Assembly (NCBI RefSeq): GCF_000314735.2
Contig: NZ_KB375270.1
Span: 2,170,001 to 2,234,000 of the forward strand
Direction: 5' to 3'
Source: Afipia felis ATCC 53690
GTDB taxonomy: Bacteria > Pseudomonadota > Alphaproteobacteria > Rhizobiales > Xanthobacteraceae
DNA length: 64,000 bases
This document shows positions 7,703 to 17,309 of this stretch, piece after piece (within the stretch, counting starts at the first letter, position 1; the number at the start of each line of letters is the position of its first letter). The notes below the pieces were generated by a model, which searched no databases, had not been told where the DNA came from, and was given only the letters and a program-made list of their open reading frames with translations. Position numbers and translations under genes: made by a program.

Positions 7703-10700
7703 TTGCGTTCGATCAGATGCTACGCGCTGCTCGCGCTCAGCTTCCTGATGTTGGCACTCTCGCAGCCGGCGCATGCGGTCGACGCCATCAGCGTCCGGAC
7801 CGATGCGCCCGCCATCGACCTTACCGGCGTTCTCGAGTTCCAGCACAGCGACACCGACCGCATCCAGGTTTCGACCGCGCCCGGTCCTGACGGCATCGTG
7901 CGCCGCATCGAGGTGCGCGCGCGTGAAGGCGGCAAGAACTGGGTGGTGTTCGCGCTGACCAACACCACCGACGAGCAGATCGACCGCCTGATCGTGGTGC
8001 CGCATTATCGCATCGTGTCCTCCGGCCTGCTGTGGCCGGACCTCGGCCTGTCGCGCATCGCGACCATCACGCCATCCGCCGGCGACCGGCCCGACCGGCA
8101 GGACAGTTCAACCGCCGACATTTTCCGCATCACGCTCGATCCCGGCGCTGTCGTGACTTATGTCGCGGAACTGCGCACCGACGCCATTCCGCAGCTCTAT
8201 CTGTGGGAACCGGAAGCCTACAAAGACAAGGTCAACTCCTTCACGCTGTATCAGGGCATCGTGATCGGCATCGCGGGCCTGCTCGCGCTGGTGCTGACGA
8301 TCCTGTTCGTGGTGAAGGGCAGCATCATGTTCCCCGCCGCCGCGGCGCTCGCCTGGGCGGTGCTGGTCTATATCGGCGTCGACTTCGGATTCTGGGGCAA
8401 GGTGTTCGACATGTCGATCGACGCCGAGCGAGTCTGGCGAGCATCCGGCGAGGCGATGCTGGCGGCGACGCTTCTGGTGTTTTTATTCGCCTATCTCAAT
8501 CTGTCGCGATGGCACGTGCGCTATTCGCACATCACCATCGGCTGGCTCGCCTTCCTCGGCGCGCTCGTGGCACTTGCGTTGTTCGATCCCGCCGTTGCCT
8601 CCGGCATCGCGCGCATCTCGCTGTTCATGATCGCCGGCGCGGGCTTCGTGCTGATCGTGTATCTCGCGACGCAGGGCTTCGACCGCGCCGTGCTGCTGAT
8701 TCCGACCTGGTTCCTGTTCCTGGTCTGGGTGATCGCAGCGGGCATGACCGTCACCGGCGCGGTGACCAATGACATCGTCGGCCCCGCGCTGCTCGGCGGC
8801 CTCGTGCTGATCGTGATGCTGATCGGCTTCACGGTGATGCAGCACGCCTTTGCCGGCGGCGCGACCACCGGCATCGTCTCCGATGTCGAACGCCGTGCGC
8901 TGGCGTTGACCGGCTCAGGTGATCTGATCTGGGACTGGGACGTCTCCGCCGACAAGGTGTTCACCAGCCCCGAGACGGAAGGCCTGCTCGGTCTCAAGCG
9001 CGGCACGCTCGAAGGCCCCGCCGCGCGCTGGCTCGAAGTGCTGCACCCGCTCGATCAGGACCGCTTCCGCGCAGCGCTCGACAGCGTGCTCGACCAGCGC
9101 CGCGGCCGCCTGGTACAGGACTTCCGCCTGCGCACGCCCGACGGACATTTCATGTGGTTCGCGCTGAAGGCGCGCCCGGTGGTCGGCTCCGACGGCGAAG
9201 TAGCGCGCGTTGTCGGCACACTGTCCGACGTTACCGAGAGCAAGAACGCCGAAGAGCGCATGCTGCACGACTCGGTGCACGACAACCTCACCGGCCTTCC
9301 GAACCGGCAATTGTTCATGGACCGTCTCAACGCGATGGCGGGCTTTATCAAGACCGCGCCGAACCTGCGTCCGACCGTGATGGTGATCGATCTCGACCGC
9401 TTCAAGCAGGTCAACGATTCCGTCGGCATCGCGGTCGGCGATTCCATTCTGCTGACACTGGCGCGGCGGCTCACCCGCATCCTCAAGCCGCAGGACACGC
9501 TGGCGCGTCTCGCAGGCGATCAGTTCGGCCTGCTGCTGACCTCCGAGCACGAGCCCGCGAAGATCACCGCGCTCGCCGAGACCATCCGCAAGACGATCCG
9601 CGCACCGATCGCCTTCAACGAGCGCGAGATTTTCCTCACCGCCTCGATCGGCCTTGCGCTCAGCGACCCGCAGGCACCGCTGACCGACGAAATCGTCAAG
9701 GATGCCGAGCTTGCGATGTATCACTCCAAGCGGATCGGCGGCGACCGCATCGACGTCTACAAACCGCCGATGCGCGCGCGCAAGACCGACCGCCTGACGC
9801 TGGAGTCCGACCTGCGTCGCGCCATCGAGCGGCAGGAAATCACGATCCTCTATCAGCCGATCATGCGGCTGGAGGATCGCGCGGTGGCGGGCTTCGAGGC
9901 GCTCGCGCGCTGGGACCACCCCAAGCTCGGGCGCATGTCGCCGTCCGAATTCATCTCCATCGCCGAGGAGATCGGCCTGATCGTCGATCTCGGCCTGTTC
10001 GTGATGGACACCACCGCCAAGCAGTTGAGCACCTGGCAGCGCGCGACGCGCACCCGTGTGCCGCTGTTCGCGAGTGTGAACGTTTCCTCGCGCCAGTTGC
10101 TGCGCCACGATCTGATTCACGACGTACGCGGCGTGCTGTCACGCTCGGCCGTCGCGCGCGGATCGCTCAAGCTGGAACTGACCGAGTCGCTCGTGATGGA
10201 GAATCCCGAGCACGCCGCCCAGATGCTGCAACGGATCAAGGAGCTCGGCATCGGCCTGTCGCTCGACGATTTCGGCACCGGCCATTCCTCGCTGTCCTAT
10301 CTGCAGCGCTTCCCGTTCGACACCATCAAGATCGATCAATCCTTCGTACGCACGACGCGCAACGGCGCACGACCGACGCTGCTGAAATCCATCATCGCGA
10401 TGGCGCACGATCTCGGTATGGAAGTGGTTGCGGAAGGCGCTGAGACGGATTCGGACGCGGTGGAGCTTTATCAGCTCGGCTGCGAATACGCGCAGGGCTT
10501 CGCCTTCGGCGAGCCGATCGACGCGGCAAGCGCGACGCGCCTCCTGACCGGCGACAAGACTGAGACGCCGCGGCCGCGCCGCCTGTTGCAGCGCGCCTCG
10601 TCGACGCCGGCTTCGAGCGCTGCTTCGACTGCGGCCCCTGCGAAACCTGCAGCGGCAACAGTGACCACTGCCACTCCGGCCGCCGCGCCTCAGGAAAGCC

Positions 10701-10705
10701 GCTGA
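7703..10705 (+). CDS. 7TM-sensor protein with PAS, degenerate GGDEF and EAL domains
   Basis: A 1000-residue cyclic-di-GMP signalling protein in the inner membrane. A signal peptide (about 1-25, ending QPAHA) precedes a beta-rich periplasmic domain (about 26-170) and seven hydrophobic helices (about 185-390), the layout of 7TMR-DISM sensors. A PAS/PAC module follows (about 400-515), then GGDEF (about 525-690) and EAL (about 700-945). The GGDEF signature reads AGDQF near residue 605, so cyclase activity is probably lost. The EAL motif (FEALARW, about 731) and DDFGTGHSS are intact, so phosphodiesterase activity is likely. The C-terminal 50 residues are low-complexity Ala/Pro/Thr. Translation starts at TTG (7703) with GGAGA upstream. 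Confidence 0.86.
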   Translation: MRSIRCYALLALSFLMLALSQPAHAVDAISVRTDAPAIDLTGVLEFQHSDTDRIQVSTAPGPDGIVRRIEVRAREGGKNWVVFALTNTTDEQIDRLIVVPHYRIVSSGLLWPDLGLSRIATITPSAGDRPDRQDSSTADIFRITLDPGAVVTYVAELRTDAIPQLYLWEPEAYKDKVNSFTLYQGIVIGIAGLLALVLTILFVVKGSIMFPAAAALAWAVLVYIGVDFGFWGKVFDMSIDAERVWRASGEAMLAATLLVFLFAYLNLSRWHVRYSHITIGWLAFLGALVALALFDPAVASGIARISLFMIAGAGFVLIVYLATQGFDRAVLLIPTWFLFLVWVIAAGMTVTGAVTNDIVGPALLGGLVLIVMLIGFTVMQHAFAGGATTGIVSDVERRALALTGSGDLIWDWDVSADKVFTSPETEGLLGLKRGTLEGPAARWLEVLHPLDQDRFRAALDSVLDQRRGRLVQDFRLRTPDGHFMWFALKARPVVGSDGEVARVVGTLSDVTESKNAEERMLHDSVHDNLTGLPNRQLFMDRLNAMAGFIKTAPNLRPTVMVIDLDRFKQVNDSVGIAVGDSILLTLARRLTRILKPQDTLARLAGDQFGLLLTSEHEPAKITALAETIRKTIRAPIAFNEREIFLTASIGLALSDPQAPLTDEIVKDAELAMYHSKRIGGDRIDVYKPPMRARKTDRLTLESDLRRAIERQEITILYQPIMRLEDRAVAGFEALARWDHPKLGRMSPSEFISIAEEIGLIVDLGLFVMDTTAKQLSTWQRATRTRVPLFASVNVSSRQLLRHDLIHDVRGVLSRSAVARGSLKLELTESLVMENPEHAAQMLQRIKELGIGLSLDDFGTGHSSLSYLQRFPFDTIKIDQSFVRTTRNGARPTLLKSIIAMAHDLGMEVVAEGAETDSDAVELYQLGCEYAQGFAFGEPIDAASATRLLTGDKTETPRPRRLLQRASSTPASSAASTAAPAKPAAATVTTATPAAAPQESR

Positions 10706-10725
10706 CGGCTTTCCGGTAACGCGCC

Positions 10726-11379
10726 TCAGGCGTGGCCTGCGCTGTTGGAGAGCATCCCGAGATCGATGCCGATCTTCTTCAGTGCACGCTGATACTTGTC
10801 GTCCATGTCACGACCGAAGATCAGGTCGGGATCGGCGGGGCAATGCAGCCAGCCGTTGTGCTGGATTTCATCTTCCAGCTGCCCCGGCGCCCAGCCGGCA
10901 TAGCCGAGCGCAAGAATCGCCTGTCTCGGCCCCGTACCCTGCGCAATCGCCTTGAGGATATCGAGCGTCGCGGTCAGGCAAATGCCGCCATCGATCGGCA
11001 GCGTCGCGTCCTTGATCGAATAATCGGACGAATGCAGAACAAAACCGCGGCTGGTTTCGACGGGTCCGCCGCGCAGGATCTTCACCGTTTCGCCATCATC
11101 GGGCAGTTCGATCGGCTCGGCCTCGTCGACGATATCGAGCTGCCGCAGCAACTGCGGAAAATCGATGCTGCCGGCGGGACGGTTCACGATAATTCCCATT
11201 GCGCCATCAGCGGAATGCGCACAAACATAGATAACGGAACGTGCAAACCGCTCATCTTCCATCACCGGCATCGCAATAAGGAGCTGTCCGTCGAGATAAG
11301 TCGTTTCCGTCGAAACAGCCTTTCCCGACAGCTCGTCAGAGCCGACTGGCTGTGTCCCGGATGTCCGTTTCTCGTCCAT
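10726..11379 (-). CDS. yqgE: YqgE/AlgH (UPF0301) family protein
   Basis: A 217-residue cytoplasmic protein of the YqgE/AlgH family. Typical features are [21 protein letters not shown] at the start of the fold, [25 protein letters not shown], and the C-terminal [17 protein letters not shown] followed by NGWL. I chose the ATG at 11379, which has AAAGAGACGG upstream; the longest frame would add 18 residues. The molecular role of the family is not established as far as I know. It is divergent from the DsbD-N-like gene, with a 96-bp shared promoter region. Confidence 0.9.
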   Translation of the reverse strand: MDEKRTSGTQPVGSDELSGKAVSTETTYLDGQLLIAMPVMEDERFARSVIYVCAHSADGAMGIIVNRPAGSIDFPQLLRQLDIVDEAEPIELPDDGETVKILRGGPVETSRGFVLHSSDYSIKDATLPIDGGICLTATLDILKAIAQGTGPRQAILALGYAGWAPGQLEDEIQHNGWLHCPADPDLIFGRDMDDKYQRALKKIGIDLGMLSNSAGHA

Positions 11380-11475
11380 CAAACCGTCTCTTTGTTCTCG
11401 CCTGATCCTGATATTGGGTGCCCTGCCTGTCAATCAACCAACCCTCTTCTCGCACCGTGTTTGTAAAGACGTCGC

Positions 11476-12327
11476 ATGAATGACATTGTTCCCGTAACGC
11501 TTCGTGCCTTTGCGCTCGCGGCTGCAACGCTCCTTGCCCTGCCATGCGTGTCACGCGCGCAGGATGCGTCGCCCTGGACCCGCGACAGCCATGCGCAGCT
11601 CCGGCTGCTCGCAGGCTCGCGCAACGGCCCGGTGCTGCTTGGCGGCATCAGCTTCAAGCTCGATCCGGGCTGGAAAACCTACTGGCGCACGCCCGGCGAT
11701 TCCGGCGTGCCGCCGCGGTTCGATTTCTCCAAATCCGAGAATGTCGAGGCCGTCACGGTGCTGTGGCCGGCACCGAAGGCCTTTCCCGACGGCGCGGGCG
11801 GCACTGCGCTCGGCTACCACAACGACATCGTGATCCCGCTGCGCATCGCGGTGCGCGATCCGAACAAGCCGGTGACGCTGAATGCCAACATTCAGTACGC
11901 TGTCTGCGAGAAGCTGTGCGTTCCGGCGCAGGCCGATCTCACGCAAGCCTTCACCAGCGTGGCCAGCACCGAGGACAGCACGCTGAGCGCGGCGCTCGAC
12001 CGCGTGCCGAAGCCAGCCAATGTCGGCGATCCGAATCCGCTGACCATTCGCGATGTCAAACGCGTCGGTCCCAAGACCGTGCAGGTCGATGTCACATCCG
12101 ACCAGAAATCGGATAAGAAAGACGAGCCTGCGTTGTTCGTCGAGGGTCCGTCGCCCGACTGGGCGCTGCCGGTGCCGAAGCTTGCTCCGCATCATCCGCC
12201 TGGCGTGAAACGTTTCGTGTTCGATCTCGTCGGCGTGCCATCCGGCGTCAATCCGGAGGGCGCGGCGCTCAAATTCACCCTGACGGGCGGCGAGCGCGCT
12301 TACGAATTCAACGTCAATCTTTACTGA
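11476..12327 (+). CDS. Secreted DsbD N-terminal-domain-like protein
   Basis: A 283-residue exported protein. A signal peptide (about 1-29, cleavage near SRAQ-DA) leads to a beta-rich domain resembling the periplasmic N-terminal domain of DsbD, including GGISFKLDPGWKTYWRTPGDSG and the conserved pair in YAVCEKLCVP (two Cys five residues apart). The transmembrane and thioredoxin parts of full DsbD are absent, so it should act as a soluble periplasmic thiol-disulfide partner. The reductant and targets are not evident. A DsbA-like protein is encoded 5 kb away (16548-17249). Confidence 0.8.
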   Translation: MNDIVPVTLRAFALAAATLLALPCVSRAQDASPWTRDSHAQLRLLAGSRNGPVLLGGISFKLDPGWKTYWRTPGDSGVPPRFDFSKSENVEAVTVLWPAPKAFPDGAGGTALGYHNDIVIPLRIAVRDPNKPVTLNANIQYAVCEKLCVPAQADLTQAFTSVASTEDSTLSAALDRVPKPANVGDPNPLTIRDVKRVGPKTVQVDVTSDQKSDKKDEPALFVEGPSPDWALPVPKLAPHHPPGVKRFVFDLVGVPSGVNPEGAALKFTLTGGERAYEFNVNLY

Positions 12328-12399
12328 GCGGCGAAGCGCAACACTGGCCTGCGTAACGCCTTCCATCTAACCTGCACCATTATTTTTAGGGAGAAACTC

Positions 12400-12885
12400 A
12401 TGACCATTAAAGTCGGCGACAACCTGCCGCAGGCGACCTTCACCGTGATGACGGAAGAAGGCCCGAAGCCGAAGACCACGGACGAGATTTTCAAGGGCAA
12501 GAAGGTGGCGCTGTTCGCCGTTCCGGGCGCCTACACCGGCACCTGCCACAAGATGCACATGCCAAGCGTGTTTCAGAACGCCGCCGCGATCAAGGCCAAG
12601 GGCGTCGACACCATCGCCGTCGTCTCCGTCAACGACGCCTTCGTGATGAAGGCCTGGAAGCGCGACACCGACTTCAATGACGAGGCGATCTACCTCGCCG
12701 ACGGCAGCGCCGATTTCGCCAAGGCGATCGGCCTCGACATCGACCTGTCCGCGCGCGGCCTCGGCATCCGCTCGAACCGCTATTCGATGCTGGTCGAGAA
12801 CGGCGTGGTGAAGAAACTCAACCTCGAGCCGAACCCCGGCAAAGTCGAAGTGTCCGGTGGCGACACGCTGCTCGGACAGCTTTAA
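12400..12885 (+). CDS. Peroxiredoxin, Prx5/AhpE-like
   Basis: A 161-residue cytoplasmic peroxiredoxin that reduces hydroperoxides. The peroxidatic Cys is in VPGAYTGTCHKMHMP (about residue 49), matching the Prx5 PGAFTxxC(S/H) motif. The conserved Arg lies further on in GIRSNRYSMLVENG. A clear AGGGAG ribosome-binding site precedes the ATG. The mono-cistronic gene is closed by a shared terminator. Reduction in this family is commonly by glutaredoxin or thioredoxin; which applies here is unknown. Confidence 0.9.
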   Translation: MTIKVGDNLPQATFTVMTEEGPKPKTTDEIFKGKKVALFAVPGAYTGTCHKMHMPSVFQNAAAIKAKGVDTIAVVSVNDAFVMKAWKRDTDFNDEAIYLADGSADFAKAIGLDIDLSARGLGIRSNRYSMLVENGVVKKLNLEPNPGKVEVSGGDTLLGQL

Positions 12886-12905
12886 GAATTCCAACGATCA
12901 TTGAC

Positions 12906-12936
12906 AAAAATGCCCGGCCTTGCGCCGGGCATTTTT
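12906..12936. terminator. Bidirectional terminator between peroxiredoxin and rnhA
   Basis: A perfect 13-bp inverted repeat (12906-12918 and 12924-12936) has a 5-base loop, five A residues on the left flank and five T residues on the right. It serves the converging peroxiredoxin and rnhA transcripts. The right arm overlaps the last two bases of the rnhA gene. Confidence 0.9.
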
Positions 12937-13390
12937 ATTTCAGGCGATGTTCGGCCAACCCGTCGCGCGCCAATTGATCGGCCCGCTCGTTCTCGACGTG
13001 CCCGGCGTGGCCCTTGATCCAGTGCCAGCGCACCGCGTGCGGCTTCAAGGCCGCATCCAGCCGCTGCCAGAGCTCGGCATTCTTCACCGGCTTCTTGTCG
13101 GCCGTGCGCCAGCCGTTCCTCTTCCAGTTATGAATCCAGCTCGTGATGCCCTGACGCACATACTGACTGTCGGTGGTGAGATCGACGCTCGCCGGCTTCT
13201 TCAGCGCCTCCAGCGCCGAGATCGCCGCCATTAATTCCATGCGGTTGTTGGTGCTCGGGTTCTCGCCACCCTTCAATTCTTTCTCGACCTCGCCGAAACG
13301 CAGAATCGCGCCCCAGCCGCCTGGCCCCGGATTTCCCGAGCAGGCACCGTCAGTGAAGATCGTCACATGGGGACGGGGCGGTTCGCTCAC
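12935..13390 (-). CDS. rnhA: Ribonuclease HI
   Basis: A 151-residue RNase HI, which cuts the RNA strand of RNA-DNA hybrids. The DEDD catalytic set is visible: Asp in [12 protein letters not shown], Glu in [10 protein letters not shown], Asp in LTTDSQYV, and Asp near the end in [10 protein letters not shown], plus the loop His in [10 protein letters not shown]. Translation starts at GTG (13390), and the upstream thrB stop overlaps it by four bases (GTGA), so the two are coupled. A longer in-frame ORF reaching 13678 is only overlap with thrB. Confidence 0.95.
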   Translation of the reverse strand: MSEPPRPHVTIFTDGACSGNPGPGGWGAILRFGEVEKELKGGENPSTNNRMELMAAISALEALKKPASVDLTTDSQYVRQGITSWIHNWKRNGWRTADKKPVKNAELWQRLDAALKPHAVRWHWIKGHAGHVENERADQLARDGLAEHRLK

Positions 13391-14367
13391 GTCACACTTT
13401 CCGACGTCGCAAGCCCGTAATCGGCGATAGTCCGCACACCCTGATGGAAGCGCAGCTTGCGGACATATTCGAGCGGATCCTTCGGCTTCACCAGTGCGCC
13501 CGGCGGCACGTTGAGCCAGTCCACCAGCCGCGTCAGCAGGAAGCGCAGCGCGGCGCCGCGCGCGAGCAGCGGAAACGCCGCCTGCTCTTTCGCGCCGAGA
13601 GGCCGCACCTTGCCGTAAGCGTTGAGAAACGCTCGCGCCTTGGTGACGTTGAAAGAATGATCGACCTCGAAGCACCACGCGTTCAGGCAGATCGCGACGT
13701 CATAGGCGAGCAGATCGTTGCAGGCGAAATAGAAGTCGATCAGGCCTGACAGCCTGTCGCCGAGAAACAGCGCATTGTCGGGAAACAGGTCGGCATGGAT
13801 GATGCCGCGCGGCAGATCGGCCGGCCAGTTTTTTTCCAGATGAGCGAGTTCGACGCCGAGAAAATCGCGCAGACCCGGCTGCACCGTATCCGCGCGCGCC
13901 TCCGCCACCTCGAACAATGGCCGCCAGCCCGAAACGGACAGCGCATTGGCGCGCGACATCGCAAAATCGGCACCTGCGAGATGCAGCTTTGCGAGCGCCT
14001 CGCCGATCGCGGCGCAATGCACGACACCCGGCTTGCGCGGCCACACGCCTTCCAGAAAATCGATGATCGCCGCCGGGCGTCCCGCGAGCACACCGAGCGT
14101 CTCGCCGCTTTTGCTCGCCACAGGCTGCGGACAGATGATGCCGCGCGCAGCGAGATGTCCCATTAAGTTCAGGAAGAACGGCAGGTCGCCCTTGGCGACG
14201 CGCTTTTCATACAGCGTCAGGAAGAAATAACCGCGCGTGGTGTGCAGCAGGAAATTGGAATTCTCGACGCCCTCGGCGATGCCCTTGTAGGAGAGCAACT
14301 CGCCGAGATCGTAACCGGACAGGAAGCCCGCAAGCTCGTCGGCGGCAACGTCGGTATAAACCGCCAT
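13387..14367 (-). CDS. thrB: Homoserine kinase, APH-fold type
   Basis: A 326-residue homoserine kinase of the type II (aminoglycoside-phosphotransferase-like) family, making O-phosphohomoserine for threonine synthesis. The catalytic Brenner motif reads [14 protein letters not shown] and the metal-binding DFY follows in [11 protein letters not shown]. The N-terminal [16 protein letters not shown] and ENSNFLLHT are typical. It lies 141 bp downstream of ispH and overlaps rnhA by 4 bases; ispH-thrB-rnhA is a familiar order in Rhizobiales. The gap to ispH contains a GC-rich hairpin (14481-14498). Confidence 0.93.
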   Translation of the reverse strand: MAVYTDVAADELAGFLSGYDLGELLSYKGIAEGVENSNFLLHTTRGYFFLTLYEKRVAKGDLPFFLNLMGHLAARGIICPQPVASKSGETLGVLAGRPAAIIDFLEGVWPRKPGVVHCAAIGEALAKLHLAGADFAMSRANALSVSGWRPLFEVAEARADTVQPGLRDFLGVELAHLEKNWPADLPRGIIHADLFPDNALFLGDRLSGLIDFYFACNDLLAYDVAICLNAWCFEVDHSFNVTKARAFLNAYGKVRPLGAKEQAAFPLLARGAALRFLLTRLVDWLNVPPGALVKPKDPLEYVRKLRFHQGVRTIADYGLATSESVT

Positions 14368-14508
14368 CTTGAGTGTTCCGATTCCGAAATTGCTGTCGTC
14401 ACGACCCTTGATGCGACTGACGGAATCAAGGGCGTTGCGCGATCATATCACCGGCGGGAGGCCGGGTTGAAGATGGAGCCGCGGCGAATTCGCGCCGCTT
14501 GCACAATC

Positions 14509-15501
14509 TCAGCCGACGGCCTTCTCTGCAGCCGCCGCCACTTCATTGCGCAGCGGTCGCGGCAACGGGAAGAATTCGTCTTCCTCGGCCGCCGAGACGG
14601 TCTCGACATGCAGCTTATAGTGCGTGGCGAAAGCGTCCATGATCTCCTCGACGATCACTTCCGGCGCTGACGCACCCGCAGTGATGCCGAGGCTCGAAAT
14701 GCCCTCGAACTTCGACCAGTCGAGCTCGGATGCGCGCTGCACCAGCACGGAGACCTTGCAGCCCTCGCGCTCGGCGACCTCGCGCAGGCGCTGGGAGTTC
14801 GAGGAGTTCGGCGAGCCGACCACGATCATCGCATCGACCTTCGGCGCGACCTTCTTCACCGCGAGCTGGCGGTTGGTGGTGGCGTAGCAGATGTCTTCCT
14901 TGTGCGGACCGTCGATGTCGGGGAAACGCTCCTTCAACACCGCGACGATCTCCTTGGTGTCGTCGATCGACAGCGTAGTCTGGGTGACGAAAGCGAGCTT
15001 GGAGGCGTCCTTCGGCTGGAACGACCGCGCCGCGTCCATGGTCTCGATCAGCACCACCGCGTCCTTCGGCAACTGACCGAGCGTGCCGACCACTTCCGGA
15101 TGGCCGGCATGGCCGATCAGCAGGATTTCGCGGCCGCGCTTGAAATGGATCGCCGCCTCACGGTGAACCTTGGTCACCAGCGGGCAGGTCGCGTCCAGGG
15201 TGAAGAAATGGCGTTTGTTGGCTTCGGCCGGGATCGCCTTTGGAACCCCGTGAGCCGAAAACACCACCGGCGCGTCGGTCTGCGGAATTTCGTCCAGTTC
15301 GGCGACGAAAATCGCGCCCTTGTCACGCAGGCTCTCCACCACGTAGCGGTTGTGCACGATCTCGTGACGCACATAGACCGGCGCGCCGTAGAGTTTCAGG
15401 GCGCGTTCGACGGTATCGATGGCCCGCACCACCCCGGCGCAGAAGCCGCGGGGGGAACAGAGCACGATCGAAAGCGGCGGTTTCTCGGTTTGCAGGGTCA
15501 T
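14509..15501 (-). CDS. ispH: 4-hydroxy-3-methylbut-2-enyl diphosphate reductase
   Basis: A 330-residue [4Fe-4S] enzyme of the last step of the MEP isoprenoid pathway, giving IPP and DMAPP. The three cluster cysteines can be placed: one in [10 protein letters not shown] near residues 15-21, one in [11 protein letters not shown] near 105, and one in [11 protein letters not shown] near 206. The conserved Glu/His residues lie in [15 protein letters not shown] and IGHAGHPE. Length is normal for the family. It is the first gene of a leftward ispH-thrB-rnhA group. Confidence 0.95.
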   Translation of the reverse strand: MTLQTEKPPLSIVLCSPRGFCAGVVRAIDTVERALKLYGAPVYVRHEIVHNRYVVESLRDKGAIFVAELDEIPQTDAPVVFSAHGVPKAIPAEANKRHFFTLDATCPLVTKVHREAAIHFKRGREILLIGHAGHPEVVGTLGQLPKDAVVLIETMDAARSFQPKDASKLAFVTQTTLSIDDTKEIVAVLKERFPDIDGPHKEDICYATTNRQLAVKKVAPKVDAMIVVGSPNSSNSQRLREVAEREGCKVSVLVQRASELDWSKFEGISSLGITAGASAPEVIVEEIMDAFATHYKLHVETVSAAEEDEFFPLPRPLRNEVAAAAEKAVG

Positions 15502-15787
15502 TTTTCAGCCGAAACAGGGGTTTAGAGCGGGTCAAGAACCGGTGTCCCTGAATATAAGGGTCCGGTCGCGCCAGGCCAAGCCAATCAGGCTTATGTAAAA
15601 GAGATAGCGGGGGAATAGGAGCCGCATCCCCTCCCCTGTCAAGCCCGCCCTTCCCGCCATTGGGCGGATTTCTGGCAGGTTGCGCGGCAAGGCGGTGACG
15701 GATTATATAGGTGCGAATTCCCGTCATCCCGATGACCAGACGGCTTCGCCCTTCAAAAAGGCGGGCGAAGCACAAAGGAGATTTGCC

Positions 15788-16489
15788 ATGAGCAATGCAC
15801 CGCTGATGCCGAAAGCGACGGCCGTATGGCTGGTCGACAACACGGCACTGTCGTTCGATCAGGTCGCCGATTTCACCAAGATGCATCCGCTCGAGGTCCG
15901 CGCCATCGCCGACGGCGACGCCGCGCAGGGCATCAAGGGCATGGATCCGATCTCCACCGGCCAGTTGACCCGCGAGGAGATCGAAAAGGGCGAGAAAGAC
16001 CCGGACTACCGCCTGAGGCTGCAGGAATCCAAGGTGGTGCTGCCGACCGCCGCGAAGAAGAAGGGCCCGCGCTACACGCCGGTCTCGCGCCGCCATGAGC
16101 GCCCGAGCGCCATTCTCTGGCTGGTGCGCAGCCATCCCGAACTGAAGGACGCGCAGATCATGCGCCTCGTTGGCACCACCAAGACCACGATCGCGAGCGT
16201 GCGCGACCGCACCCACTGGAACGCTTCGACGTTGACGCCGATGGACCCGGTGACGCTCGGCCTGTGCACCCAGATCGAACTCGATTTCGAAGTGCAGCGC
16301 GCGGCGAAGGAAAAGCCAGCCACGCAGGAATATGGCGGCGTCACGCTGCTCCCGGCATCCGAGACCACGCGCCGCGAGGCCGAGCACGACGCTCCGCTCT
16401 CCGCCAAGGAGCAGGAAGACATCAATGTTGATGCGGTATTCGCCAAGTTGAAGACGCTCGGCCACGATAAGAAGTCCGACGAGGAGTAA
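15788..16489 (+). CDS. DUF1013 family protein, TrcR-like cell-cycle regulator
   Basis: A 233-residue cytoplasmic protein of the DUF1013 family, which I recall being named cell-cycle transcriptional regulator TrcR. The ATG at 15788 has an ideal AAAGGAG upstream; the longer frame from 15680 runs through the promoter region. Features are MPKATAVWLVDNTALSFDQ, a helix-turn-helix-like AIADGDAAQGIKG, then SAILWLVRSHPELKDAQIM and LVGTTKTTIASVRDRTHWN, which reads like a second DNA-binding helix pair. The C-terminal 60 residues are charged. The 286 bp before it (15502-15787) hold only its promoter and that of divergent ispH. Confidence 0.75.
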   Translation: MSNAPLMPKATAVWLVDNTALSFDQVADFTKMHPLEVRAIADGDAAQGIKGMDPISTGQLTREEIEKGEKDPDYRLRLQESKVVLPTAAKKKGPRYTPVSRRHERPSAILWLVRSHPELKDAQIMRLVGTTKTTIASVRDRTHWNASTLTPMDPVTLGLCTQIELDFEVQRAAKEKPATQEYGGVTLLPASETTRREAEHDAPLSAKEQEDINVDAVFAKLKTLGHDKKSDEE

Positions 16490-16533
16490 GCACACTCCGC
16501 CGCTTCATGCGGTCACGACATCGGTGAGATGAA

Positions 16534-16568
16534 AAAGAAGCGCCGCGCTATTTCGCCGGCGCTTCTTT
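16534..16568. terminator. Shared terminator with the dsbA stop codon in its loop
   Basis: A perfect 12-bp stem (16534-16545 and 16557-16568) encloses an 11-base loop that contains the dsbA stop (16548-16550). T-rich tracts follow on both strands. It should end trcR on the plus strand and dsbA on the minus strand, so the last codons of dsbA are part of the hairpin. Confidence 0.78.
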
Positions 16569-17249
16569 CGTTTTTGGCTTGCTCTTGGTCTTCGGCGCGG
16601 TCTTGCCGTTCTCGGCTTTCGCCTTGGCACGCGCATCGGCAATCGCGAGCTTGAACAGCTCCGGCTTCATCACGCCCGGAATGCGGAACGTGCCGACGAT
16701 AAAGGACGGCGTGGAATTGAAGCCGAGCCCTTCAGCCTGCTCGTTGTTGCGCGCGAGTAGCGCCTCGATTTCGGTCTTGTGCGCTTCAAGATCGGCCTTC
16801 GCCCGCGCCACATCGACACCGGCGGCCGCGAGCGTCTCGTCGATGGTGCCCGTGGTGAGTCGTCCGACCCGCGACATCAGCGCCTTGTGTGCCGCTTCGA
16901 ACTTGCCCTGATATTTCGTGGCCAACACGAGACGCGAGGCTTCCGGTGATGGCGGACCGAGGATCGGCCAGTCCTTCAGCACGAGCCGTACGTGTCCATC
17001 TTCCTTGATGATCTTTTCAAGCTCAGGCGACAGTGTCTTGCAGTACGGACATTGGTAGTCATACCACTCGACGATGGTGACATCGCCGTTGGGATTGCCG
17101 AGCGCGGGAATTTCCGGATCGCGCAGGATGCGCTCGCGGCTCGTGACATTGTCAGGCTCGGCACGAAGGTCCGACGCTACGCCGCCTGCAAGCACCAGAA
17201 CCGCCAGGGCGAGAGCGGAGGCGCGAAGTCTCAATATTGTTGTCATCAT
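16548..17249 (-). CDS. DsbA-family thiol:disulfide oxidoreductase
   Basis: A 233-residue periplasmic protein. A signal peptide (about 1-30) precedes a thioredoxin fold with inserted helices. The active site is in DYQCPYCKTL (CPYC, near residues 69-72). The cis-Pro is in FNSTPSFIVG. The DsbA/Com1-like shape suggests an oxidase or isomerase of secreted proteins. The C-terminal 30 residues are a Lys/Pro/Thr tail (TKSKPKTKEAPAK), common in this group. The 40 bp upstream contain a perfect 26-bp palindrome. It is last in a leftward run: prpE, DUF6494, lipoprotein, dsbA. Confidence 0.86.
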   Translation of the reverse strand: MMTTILRLRASALALAVLVLAGGVASDLRAEPDNVTSRERILRDPEIPALGNPNGDVTIVEWYDYQCPYCKTLSPELEKIIKEDGHVRLVLKDWPILGPPSPEASRLVLATKYQGKFEAAHKALMSRVGRLTTGTIDETLAAAGVDVARAKADLEAHKTEIEALLARNNEQAEGLGFNSTPSFIVGTFRIPGVMKPELFKLAIADARAKAKAENGKTAPKTKSKPKTKEAPAK

Positions 17250-17283
17250 GATCCGTTCTACGGCTGAAATCGTGCCGCGTTAC

Positions 17284-17309
17284 ATATGCTCAACGGCCGT
17301 TGAGCATAT
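17284..17309. repeat. Perfect 26-bp palindrome upstream of dsbA
   Basis: Bases 17284-17296 (ATATGCTCAACGG) are followed immediately by their exact reverse complement (17297-17309). It covers the last codons and stop of the small lipoprotein gene and ends 34 bp before the dsbA start. There is no loop base and no T tract, so a protein-binding operator is as likely as a terminator. Confidence 0.85.

Noticed and set aside
8915..10120. 401-codon open frame antisense to the 7TM/GGDEF/EAL gene
   Set aside because: The same high-GC shadow effect; the sense strand encodes clear catalytic domains.
17284..17309. Reading the 26-bp palindrome as a simple terminator
   Set aside because: It has no loop and no T tract, so it is listed as a repeat and possible operator instead.
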